A DNA stretch of 8,778 bases from Frankiaceae bacterium (GTDB taxonomy: Bacteria; Actinomycetota; Actinomycetes; JADGOU01): NCBI GenBank assembly GCA_017882835.1, contig JADGOU010000102.1, positions 1 through 8,778 of the forward strand. The letters run 5' to 3'. Numbering within the stretch: position 1 is the first letter of the stretch; every line of letters begins with the position of its first letter. Made by a program: the position numbers and the translations under genes. Positions 1-4,602 of the stretch are shown here, piece by piece. The notes beneath the pieces were generated by a model. The model searched no databases and was not told where the DNA came from. It was given only the letters and a program-made list of their open reading frames with translations.

Positions 1-155
1 TGGTCCCTCTGCAGTGATCTGGATGGCGTAGGAACCGCCATGATCACTTCACGGGTCATGTCCGTACCGTCATCCGCCCACCCTCGGCGTGTCGCAAACT
101 CATCCAGATCACCCCGCCAGGCCGACTTTGCCGACCCCCTGTAGCACTTCCGGAG
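1..155. other. Region without a supported gene upstream of darT
   Basis: No convincing gene is visible. The darT frame is open from a TGA at 15-17 to the GTG at 156, but it has no ATG, GTG or TTG, and its translation does not resemble a DarT N-terminus. A plus-strand frame from ATG 40 to TAG 142-144 (34 codons) and a minus-strand frame open from about 155 off the left edge (including GDLDEFATRRGWADD and an ATG at 59-57) are also possible. Neither matches a family I recognise. The GTGATC/GATCAC repeats listed separately lie here. The stretch may be a junction where the start of darT was lost, or the end of another truncated gene on the minus strand. Confidence 0.4.
14..112. repeat. 12-bp perfect inverted repeat with a third half-site
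   Basis: GTGATCTGGATG at 14-25 and its exact reverse complement CATCCAGATCAC at 101-112 enclose 75 bases. A third GATCAC half-site occurs at 42-47, and GATCACT at 42-48 also pairs with AGTGATC at 13-19. The repeat lies immediately upstream of the truncated darT. It could be an operator, a remnant of a mobile-element end or recombination junction, or chance; nothing else here identifies a mobile element. Confidence 0.5.
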
Positions 156-172
156 GTGCAGGAGCGCCGTAA

Positions 173-194
173 TGCCAAACGGGTGCCAAACGGG
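173..194 (+). repeat. 11-bp perfect tandem repeat inside darT
   Basis: TGCCAAACGGG occurs twice head to tail (173-183 and 184-194). Eleven is not a multiple of three, so a recent duplication would shift the frame. However, the residues read through both copies (NAKRVPNG) fit the family motif, so the present arrangement is probably ancestral. Confidence 0.7.
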
Positions 195-583
195 CTTCCG
201 ATTCACGACTACGTCAATCTGTATTTCGACGCTCGAAACCCCATGATGTATAGCCGGCTGAACCGACGCGGTGAACTGGTTATCGTCCGCGTCGATCCTG
301 CAGTCATGAGCCAGCCCGGAGCGATCATCACCGATGGTAACGCGGCATCAGAGAGTACCCTTTTCCTACCGTCTCCGGCAGGTCTGGTGCAACTGGACGA
401 GAGTCTTGTTTACGCCCACTCTTGGAACGATCCAGACCCATGGCGGAAGATCGAAAAGAGGCGCGCTCGCTGCGCGGAGGTCCTGATCCCGGACCGAGTT
501 CGGCCAGACGGCCTTGGAGGCTGCTATGTCTTCGATGAGGACGTGGCCATCGCATGCCGGGGTGCGGCGCAAGGAGTGCGTGT

Positions 584-590
584 GGAGGTG
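584..590 (+). promoter_or_regulatory. Strong ribosome binding site for darG
   Basis: GGAGGTG ends 7 bases before the ATG at 598 and lies inside the end of darT. It supports the 598 start and translation of the antitoxin from the same transcript, independently of whether the toxin frame is translated. Confidence 0.8.
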
Positions 591-597
591 AAGCCGT

Positions 598-1728
598 ATG
601 TCTTCTTCGGATAGTTCTTACGTAGTGCGCATCATGGAGGGGGATCTCCTAAAGTCTGGTGCGCAGACCCTTGTCAACACGGTAAACACTGTGGGAGTCA
701 TGGGCAAGGGCGTCGCTCTTGCCTTCAAGCGGCGTTACCCCGACATGTTTCGGGACTATGTCCGCCGCTGTGACGGAGGGCAGGTTAAACTCGGTCGCCC
801 ATACGTCTACGCTGCTGCCGACCACCTCATCGTCAACTTTCCCACCAAGGCGCACTGGCGAGCAGTGAGTAGGCTTGACGACATAGTTGCGGGCCTCAAT
901 TTCTTGGAGGCCCACTACCGCCAGTGGGGGATCACATCGATTGCAGTGCCCCCATTGGGATGCGGAAACGGACAGCTTGAGTGGTCCGTGGTTGGGCCGA
1001 CGCTCCACCGCCACCTGTCTCGACTGAGCATCCCGGTGGAACTATATGCCCCCCACGGATCCGCGGGTGGAGAACAGCAGCTGTCTTTTCTGGGGGACGA
1101 TGAACCGAAACGAACCCAGGCGCGTTTCGTCGAACCTGAGTGGGTCGCCTTGATTGCGATCTTACATGAGCTCGAATTGCAACGCTATCACTGGCCCGTG
1201 GGCAGGGTCCTGTTTCAGAAGCTCGCCTACTTCGCCACCCAAGCCGGGCTTCCCACGCGTCTCCGTTACGAGCCGGCAAGTTGCGGCCCGTATTCTGACG
1301 CTTTGAAGCCCATGATCGCCCGTTTACAGAACAACGGGCTTGCGATGGAGGAGCGTCGCGGTCAGATGTTTGAAGTGCGAGTGGGCCCTACCTATGAGGA
1401 TGCTGCTCGCGAATACAGAACGGAGCTGGAGGAGTGGGCTCCCATCATTCAGCGAACCTATGACCTCATGGCGCGCATGAACTCTCAACGGGCTGAGGTT
1501 GCTGCCTCGGTTCACTTTGCTGCTGGCGCCCTGCAAGAACGACTCGAGCGCACTCCGACAAGCACCGAAGTGGTGCAAGCCGTAGAGGAATGGAAAATGC
1601 GTCGGCAGCCTTTCCCTCCTCGGCCTGAGATCTTCCGTGCTCTCGTGGCCCTTGCTACTCGCGGCTGGGTTCATGTGGAACCCGACGATGCAGTTGCTCC
1701 TTATGCTGCGGAGTTGGTCAACGTCTGA
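598..1728 (+). CDS. darG: DarG antitoxin: macrodomain DNA ADP-ribosyl glycohydrolase with DarT-binding C-terminal domain
   Basis: DarG removes ADP-ribose from thymidine in DNA through its macrodomain and sequesters DarT with its C-terminal domain. The macrodomain spans about residues 9-153: EGDLL at 14-18, LVNTVNTVGVMGKG at 25-38, NFPTKAHW at 80-87 with Lys84 at the position of the catalytic Lys, and PPLGCGNG at 118-125. After a linker (about 154-178) containing QLSFL comes a helical C-terminal domain (about 180-376) with the family pattern around FQKLAYF (207-213) and CGPY (229-232). The length of 376 residues is in the normal range, so the antitoxin looks intact, unlike the toxin. The start is fixed by GGAGGTG 7 bases upstream, and the 17-base overlap with darT implies one transcript. 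GC is low for this window (one line counts 53%), consistent with horizontal acquisition. The family call is secure; activity and the state of its partner are inference. Confidence 0.93.
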   Translation: MSSSDSSYVVRIMEGDLLKSGAQTLVNTVNTVGVMGKGVALAFKRRYPDMFRDYVRRCDGGQVKLGRPYVYAAADHLIVNFPTKAHWRAVSRLDDIVAGLNFLEAHYRQWGITSIAVPPLGCGNGQLEWSVVGPTLHRHLSRLSIPVELYAPHGSAGGEQQLSFLGDDEPKRTQARFVEPEWVALIAILHELELQRYHWPVGRVLFQKLAYFATQAGLPTRLRYEPASCGPYSDALKPMIARLQNNGLAMEERRGQMFEVRVGPTYEDAAREYRTELEEWAPIIQRTYDLMARMNSQRAEVAASVHFAAGALQERLERTPTSTEVVQAVEEWKMRRQPFPPRPEIFRALVALATRGWVHVEPDDAVAPYAAELVNV

Positions 1729-1737
1729 GCGTCTGAG
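1722..1737 (+). repeat. 8-bp tandem repeat across the darG stop
   Basis: CGTCTGAG is repeated head to tail (1722-1729, 1730-1737), and the darG stop TGA (1726-1728) lies in the first copy. This may be a small slippage duplication at the edge of the low-GC island. No function is suggested. Confidence 0.5.
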
Positions 1738-1772
1738 CCGAGTCGCCGTCCTCTTGCCTCAGCCGTTCGCGA

Positions 1773-1952
1773 CTATGGCTTCCGGCTGGGTTGTGGAGTC
1801 ACGAACAGCGTTTTCAGATGTCTCAGGTCGGTCACCGCCGGCAGGCACAGCGTGCCAGGGATCGTCGCGTTGTCGGGCACTTCCGCGGTGATCGTGGTGC
1901 CGCCAGCGCCCGCCGGTACGGCGTGTCGCGGACCCTCGCCGCACCCGATCAC
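1773..1952 (-). pseudogene. Possible remnant of a minus-strand gene (59 residues)
   Basis: This minus-strand frame runs from GTG 1952 to TAG 1773 and includes GTTITAEVPDNATIPGTL and LPAVTDLRHLKTLFVTP. Third codon positions are largely G or C, as in the real chromosomal genes here, and the translation has an ordered strand/helix-like pattern rather than the Arg-rich look of shadow frames. I do not recognise the family; the ending DLRHLKTLFVT faintly recalls the last strand of beta-propeller lactonases, but this is weak. There is no ribosome binding site before the GTG, and the frame stays open upstream into the end of the nitrobindin gene, so a conserved start is not evident. It may be the 3' remnant of a gene displaced when the darTG island arrived, or chance in GC-rich DNA. 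The rest of 1729-1986 holds nothing else I can support. Confidence 0.3.
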
Positions 1953-1986
1953 TCGTTGCGAGCGCGAGGCACGTTGCCCGCTCCTG

Positions 1987-2592
1987 TCAGGGGGCGGCGA
2001 CGGCGTCCTCGACCCGGCGCAGGCGGGCGGACAGGTGCGGCGTGAGCGGCTGGCCGACGGCCGCCATGTCCATCGCGTACATCAGCTCGTCGTCGACCAG
2101 GCCGTAGAGCCGTCGGCCGGCGCTGACCTCCTTCGCCGACGACGTCCGGGCCACCACGTCGGTGGCGATCTCGATGCGGCTGCCGTCGACGGTTCCGACG
2201 TACACCTCGGTGATCCCGGTGGGGTGGGCCAGCAGGACCTCGACCGCGCCGTCGGGTTGCGGCCGCCACCAGCCGGTCTCGGCCGCGGCCGCGCGACCAG
2301 GGGTGCCGTCGTCGTTCAGCAGCCAGCTTCGCGACGAGTACGCCAGCACCGGCTTGGGTCCCAGCGGCGCGAAGGTGACCTCCTGGCCGAAGCGGAAGTC
2401 CTCGATCGTCGGGTAGCCGCCGACGCCGACGCCCTGCCAGCGGCCGATCAGGAAGGCCAACGGGGCGAGATCGGCATGCGGCTTGTCAGCGTGCGGCACC
2501 TTGTCGGCGTGCCGCACCTTGTCGGCGTGCGGCACTTCGTCGGCACGCCGCACCTCGTCAGCATGCGGGTCCGACAGCTGCCCAGCGCTCAT
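1987..2592 (-). CDS. Nitrobindin family heme-binding beta-barrel protein with repeat-expanded N-terminus
   Basis: Nitrobindins (PF08768, THAP4 C-terminal-like) are small cytoplasmic beta-barrels that bind ferric heme and isomerise peroxynitrite to nitrate. Diagnostic features are GRWQGVGVGGYPT (50-62), ETGWW (105-109), LAHPTGITEVYVG (121-133) and QPLTPHLSARL (181-191). His186 aligns with the heme-ligating His of the mycobacterial protein (Rv2717c). The usual protein is about 160 residues; this one is 201 because residues 9-40 are copies of a six-residue unit of the type PHADKV/RHADEV, running straight into the conserved PHADLAPL start. The gene has no clear Shine-Dalgarno, but TAGGCT lies 8 bases before the ATG, suggesting a leaderless transcript. 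GTG codons inside the repeats are alternative starts, so part of the expansion may be untranslated. It diverges from the dehydrogenase gene across a repeat-rich intergenic region. The fold assignment is secure; peroxynitrite chemistry is inferred from the family. Confidence 0.9.
   Translation of the reverse strand: MSAGQLSDPHADEVRRADEVPHADKVRHADKVPHADKPHADLAPLAFLIGRWQGVGVGGYPTIEDFRFGQEVTFAPLGPKPVLAYSSRSWLLNDDGTPGRAAAAETGWWRPQPDGAVEVLLAHPTGITEVYVGTVDGSRIEIATDVVARTSSAKEVSAGRRLYGLVDDELMYAMDMAAVGQPLTPHLSARLRRVEDAVAAP
2470..2568 (-). repeat. 18-bp tandem repeats encoding hexapeptides at the nitrobindin N-terminus
   Basis: About five and a half 18-bp units code for PHADEV, RRADEV, PHADKV, RHADKV, PHADK and PHAD. 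The first residue alternates mainly between Pro and Arg. Units are imperfect, differing at a few bases, which suggests the expansion is not brand new. The last unit merges with the PHADLAPL segment found at the normal start of the family, so the array may have grown by duplicating that segment. Confidence 0.9.
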
Positions 2593-2600
2593 GCCGGCGC

Positions 2601-2606
2601 AGCCTA
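2601..2606 (-). promoter_or_regulatory. Candidate -10 element (TAGGCT) of a leaderless nitrobindin transcript
   Basis: On the minus strand TAGGCT fits the actinobacterial TANNNT -10 pattern and ends 8 bases before the ATG at 2592. The dehydrogenase gene on the other side has the same geometry. No good -35 box is visible. This is inference from spacing only. Confidence 0.3.
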
Positions 2607-2629
2607 GCTAACTAAGTCGCGCCGCCGAG

Positions 2630-2739
2630 CCAGCGATGCTCTCAGCGGGTGAAGCGCTGCCTTCGGACCCGCTTCACCCGCTGAGTGCACAGTCCAGACC
2701 CTCGACACGCCGGACCAGCTATGCCCTCAGCGGGTGAAG
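2630..2739. repeat. Three-copy repeat with an inverted pair in the divergent intergenic region
   Basis: A 25-bp element occurs at 2630-2654 and again at 2715-2739 with two mismatches. Its core CTCAGCGGGTGAAG also occurs inverted at 2672-2685. Copies 2641-2655 and 2671-2685 form a perfect 15-bp inverted repeat with a 15-base loop; the inverted copy could instead pair with 2726-2739 across 40 bases. The outer copies lie just upstream of the two candidate -10 boxes, at about -35 to -60 of each gene. This position suits binding sites for a regulator shared by the two divergent genes, or alternative hairpins. There is no T-run to suggest a terminator. Confidence 0.85.
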
Positions 2740-2777
2740 GTGCGAGCAGAGCCGTCAACCGCCAAGCCCGGGGTCGA

Positions 2778-2783
2778 TAGCCT
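2778..2783 (+). promoter_or_regulatory. Candidate -10 element (TAGCCT) of a leaderless dehydrogenase transcript
   Basis: TAGCCT ends 8 bases before the ATG at 2792. A weak GTCAAC lies at 2754-2759, 18 bases upstream. The ATG has no Shine-Dalgarno, and it is the only ATG, GTG or TTG between the in-frame stop at 2735-2737 and the Rossmann motif, so the start is well constrained and leaderless initiation is plausible. Confidence 0.35.
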
Positions 2784-2791
2784 CGGTCGGC

Positions 2792-4171
2792 ATGGGCTTC
2801 GATCACGGCGCCGGAGGCGCCACCGGGACTGCTGGCGCCGGAGGCGCCACCGGGACTGCTCCCCGGCTGCGGCTGAGCATCGTCGGCACCGGCTACCTCG
2901 GTGCCACCCACGCGGTCTGCATGTCCGAGCTGGGCTTTGACGTGCTCGGCATGGACGTCGACGATGGCAAGATCGCGAGGCTGGCCGCCGGCGAGGTGCC
3001 GTTCTACGAGCCGGGCCTGGAGCCGCTGCTACGCAAGGGCCTCGACTCGGGTCGACTGCGGTTCACCACGTCGTACGCCGAAGCGGCGGCCTTCGCCGAT
3101 GTGCACTTCCTCTGCGTCGGCACGCCGCAGAAGGACGGCGAGTACGCCGCCGACCTCAGCGCCGTGGATGCGGCGATCGACGGCCTGCTGCCGCTGCTGT
3201 CCCGACCCTGCCTGCTGGTCGGCAAGTCCACCGTCCCGGCCGGCACCACCGACCGGCTCGCCGGTCGAGTGGCGGTCGAGGCGCCGGCGGTGGAGCTGGC
3301 CTGGAACCCGGAGTTCCTGCGCGAGGGGTTCGCCATCACCGACACCATGCGCCCGGACCGGCTGGTCTTCGGCGTCGCCTCGGCGGCGGCGGAGGAGACC
3401 CTGCGGCAGGTCTACGCCTCGGCTATATCGGCCGGAACGCCGGTGGTCAGCTGTGACTTCGCCACCGCCGAGCTGGTCAAGGTGGCCGCCAACGCCTTCC
3501 TCGCCACAAAGATCAGCTTCATCAACGCCATGGCCGAAGTCTGCGAGGCGACCGGGGCGGACGTGATCGCGCTGTCCAAGGCGCTGTCGTACGACGACCG
3601 GATCGGTGGGCGCTTCCTGCACGCCGGTCTCGGTTTCGGCGGTGGGTGCCTGCCCAAGGACATCCGGGCGTTCATGGCCCGGGCCGGCGAGCTCGGCGTC
3701 GACCAGGCACTGTCGTTCCTCAAGGAGGTCGACGCGATCAATATGCGCCGCCGGGCGCGCATGGTTGACCTCGCGGCCGAGCTGGTTGGCGGGTCCTTCG
3801 GTGGGATGAAGGTCGCCGTCCTCGGGGCGGCGTTCAAGCCCAACTCCGATGACATCCGGGACAGCCCGGCGCTCGATGTTGCCGCCACGATCCAGCGCCG
3901 GGGCGCCGCGGTGGCGGTCTACGACCCGATGGCCATGGAGCAGGCCCGGGTGAAGTACCCGCAGCTGGGCTACCGCGACTGCGCACTGTCGGCGGTCAAG
4001 GGTGCCGACCTGGTGCTGCACCTGACCGAGTGGCCGGAGTTCCGAGAGGCCGACCCGGCGGCACTCGGCGAGGTGGTTGCCGAGCGCCGCATCGTGGATG
4101 GCCGCAACGCCCTGGACGCCAGCCGATGGCGCGCCGCGGGCTGGGTCTACCGGGCGCTGGGCCGGCCCTGA
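2792..4171 (+). CDS. ugd: UDP-glucose 6-dehydrogenase family protein
   Basis: Enzymes of this family oxidise UDP-glucose to UDP-glucuronate with two NAD+ in the cytoplasm, supplying precursors for cell-surface polysaccharides or glycosylated products. Domains in order: N-terminal Rossmann fold starting IVGTGYLG (30-37), central domain with NPEFLREG (172-179) and ELVKVAANAFLATK (227-240, Lys230 and Asn234), the active-site loop GFGGGCLPKD (281-290) with catalytic Cys286, and a C-terminal UDP-binding domain with VLGAAFKPNSDDIRDSP (343-359). The length of 459 residues is normal for the family. The first 24 residues are an unusual Gly/Ala/Thr-rich extension coded by a 27-bp tandem duplication; no alternative conventional start lies between it and the fold. 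No polysaccharide genes surround it, so the substrate could also be a related NDP-sugar such as GDP-mannose or UDP-ManNAc, although the motifs fit UDP-glucose best. Confidence 0.9.
   Translation: MGFDHGAGGATGTAGAGGATGTAPRLRLSIVGTGYLGATHAVCMSELGFDVLGMDVDDGKIARLAAGEVPFYEPGLEPLLRKGLDSGRLRFTTSYAEAAAFADVHFLCVGTPQKDGEYAADLSAVDAAIDGLLPLLSRPCLLVGKSTVPAGTTDRLAGRVAVEAPAVELAWNPEFLREGFAITDTMRPDRLVFGVASAAAEETLRQVYASAISAGTPVVSCDFATAELVKVAANAFLATKISFINAMAEVCEATGADVIALSKALSYDDRIGGRFLHAGLGFGGGCLPKDIRAFMARAGELGVDQALSFLKEVDAINMRRRARMVDLAAELVGGSFGGMKVAVLGAAFKPNSDDIRDSPALDVAATIQRRGAAVAVYDPMAMEQARVKYPQLGYRDCALSAVKGADLVLHLTEWPEFREADPAALGEVVAERRIVDGRNALDASRWRAAGWVYRALGRP
2807..2860 (+). repeat. 27-bp perfect tandem duplication in the 5' end of the dehydrogenase gene
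   Basis: Two identical 27-bp units (2807-2833, 2834-2860), each beginning GGCGCCGGAGGCGCC, code twice for GAGGATGTA. The duplication is in frame and perfect, so it is probably recent or actively maintained. It lengthens a flexible N-terminal tail ahead of the Rossmann fold. Confidence 0.95.
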
Positions 4172-4192
4172 GCCGGTCTAGCCCAGCTATCG

Positions 4193-4210
4193 CTAGCTGC
4201 GTCGAGCTAG
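4193..4210. terminator. Short hairpin between convergent genes, possible weak bidirectional terminator
   Basis: CTAGCT (4193-4198) and AGCTAG (4205-4210) form a perfect 6-bp stem with a 6-base loop in the 40-base gap between the dehydrogenase stop and the stop of the convergent small gene. There is no T-run in either direction, so intrinsic termination would be weak. Position is the main argument. Confidence 0.35.
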
Positions 4211-4211
4211 T

Positions 4212-4484
4212 TCACCCTTCGCCGACCTCGACCTCGACCTCTTGGCCGTACATCTCCACGTCCGCGCTTTCCTCGTCTGTCAGCTCGTCCGGTACCGCCG
4301 GGCCGGGAGCCGGTGCGCCACGCGCGGGGGCTGGCGGTCCCAGCACCGCTTGACCCGCCGGCGCCGAATCGTGGCGGTCGGCGTCCGGGCCGATCCGGCC
4401 CATTACGGTGGGGGCGTGCGGGTCGGTGAGCCCCGCGCAGCCCGCCGGGGCCATGACGCGGTCAGGGTCCTCGCTCACGTTCAC
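4212..4484 (-). CDS. Small acidic protein of unknown function
   Basis: I do not recognise this 90-residue protein. It begins MNVSEDPDRVMAPAGCAGL, has a Pro/Ala/Gly-rich middle (about residues 42-64) likely to be disordered, and ends in a strongly acidic tail containing DELTDEESADVEMYGQ followed by EVEVEVGEG, partly coded by a GAGGTC hexamer repeated three times. There is no signal peptide or membrane segment, and a single Cys. The start at GTG 4484 is chosen because GGGGAGGAG lies 7 bases upstream; a second GTG is two codons later and the frame could extend to GTG 4565. The strong ribosome site and the acidic reading argue for a real gene. It is divergent from the helicase-associated gene and convergent with the dehydrogenase gene, so it is transcribed alone. 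Function is unknown. Confidence 0.65.
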   Translation of the reverse strand: MNVSEDPDRVMAPAGCAGLTDPHAPTVMGRIGPDADRHDSAPAGQAVLGPPAPARGAPAPGPAVPDELTDEESADVEMYGQEVEVEVGEG

Positions 4485-4491
4485 GTTGGTG

Positions 4492-4500
4492 CTCCTCCCC
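4492..4500 (-). promoter_or_regulatory. Strong ribosome binding site for the small acidic protein
   Basis: GGGGAGGAG on the minus strand lies 7 bases before GTG 4484. It is among the best Shine-Dalgarno sequences in the window and decides the start in favour of 4484 rather than the longer frame from 4565. Confidence 0.65.
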
Positions 4501-4589
4501 AGGTCGGCGGCCGCGGCCACCCGGGATTTAGCTCGCCGGACTCTCCACAGCAGTGCGGCCTCCACCGACCATACGACGGTTCACGGCAT

Positions 4590-4595
4590 TAGCGT
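4590..4595 (+). promoter_or_regulatory. Candidate -10 element (TAGCGT) of the helicase operon
   Basis: TAGCGT ends 7 bases before GTG 4603, which has no Shine-Dalgarno. The spacing matches the other two candidate leaderless starts in this window. No convincing -35 box is visible. The remaining intergenic bases between the divergent genes (4501-4589) show nothing else I can support. Confidence 0.3.
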
Positions 4596-4602
4596 CGTAA
4601 GC

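Larger units (their letters stand above)
156..614 (+). pseudogene. darT: DarT-family ssDNA thymidine ADP-ribosyltransferase toxin, N-terminus missing
   Basis: DarT uses NAD+ to attach ADP-ribose to thymidine in single-stranded DNA; in known systems this blocks replication or phage DNA synthesis. The 152 residues match the middle and C-terminal parts of the family (PF14487, formerly DUF4433): QERRNAKRVPNG at 2-13 with the conserved Arg pair, HDYVNLYFDARNPMMY at 17-32, ITDGNAA at 58-64, and RRARCAEVL at 102-110, whose E108 sits where the catalytic Glu is expected. Family members are usually about 200-220 residues, so the first strand and helix that help bind NAD+ are absent. Similarity appears to continue a few codons upstream of the GTG (VALPE), which suggests that 156 is not the ancestral start. 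GGAGG overlaps the GTG, so it is not a normal ribosome site. The gene overlaps darG by 17 bases and has lower GC than the chromosomal genes. I infer a 5'-truncated or frameshifted toxin; a short active variant or a sequencing error is possible. Confidence 0.75.

Noticed and set aside
40..194. Restoring DarT by assuming a frameshift at CCCCC near 135-139 or by removing one copy of the 11-bp tandem repeat
   Set aside because: Joining the ATG 40 frame gives ADFADP before VALPE, which is superficially DarT-like, but the residues before that do not resemble a DarT N-terminus. Removing the duplication destroys the conserved QERRNAKRVPNG motif and still leaves a TAG at 142-144.
1852..2607. Long plus-strand frame opposite the nitrobindin gene
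   Set aside because: It is antisense to a clear family match, and its translation is Arg/Gly/Val-rich low complexity typical of GC-rich shadow frames.
2470..2739. CRISPR-like array
   Set aside because: The 18-bp units are contiguous, in frame and without spacers. The intergenic element has only three copies in mixed orientation, and no cas genes are present.
4212..4484. Small acidic protein as a RiPP precursor or prokaryotic ubiquitin-like protein
   Set aside because: There is no modifying enzyme, transporter or proteasome gene nearby, and the C-terminus (VEVGEG) lacks the GGE/GGQ ending of Pup.
4408..4602. Longer start for the helicase-associated gene
   Set aside because: The extra 65 codons would overlap the divergent small gene and its ribosome site. 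The frame from GTG 4603 starts like the family and has a promoter-like hexamer in front.
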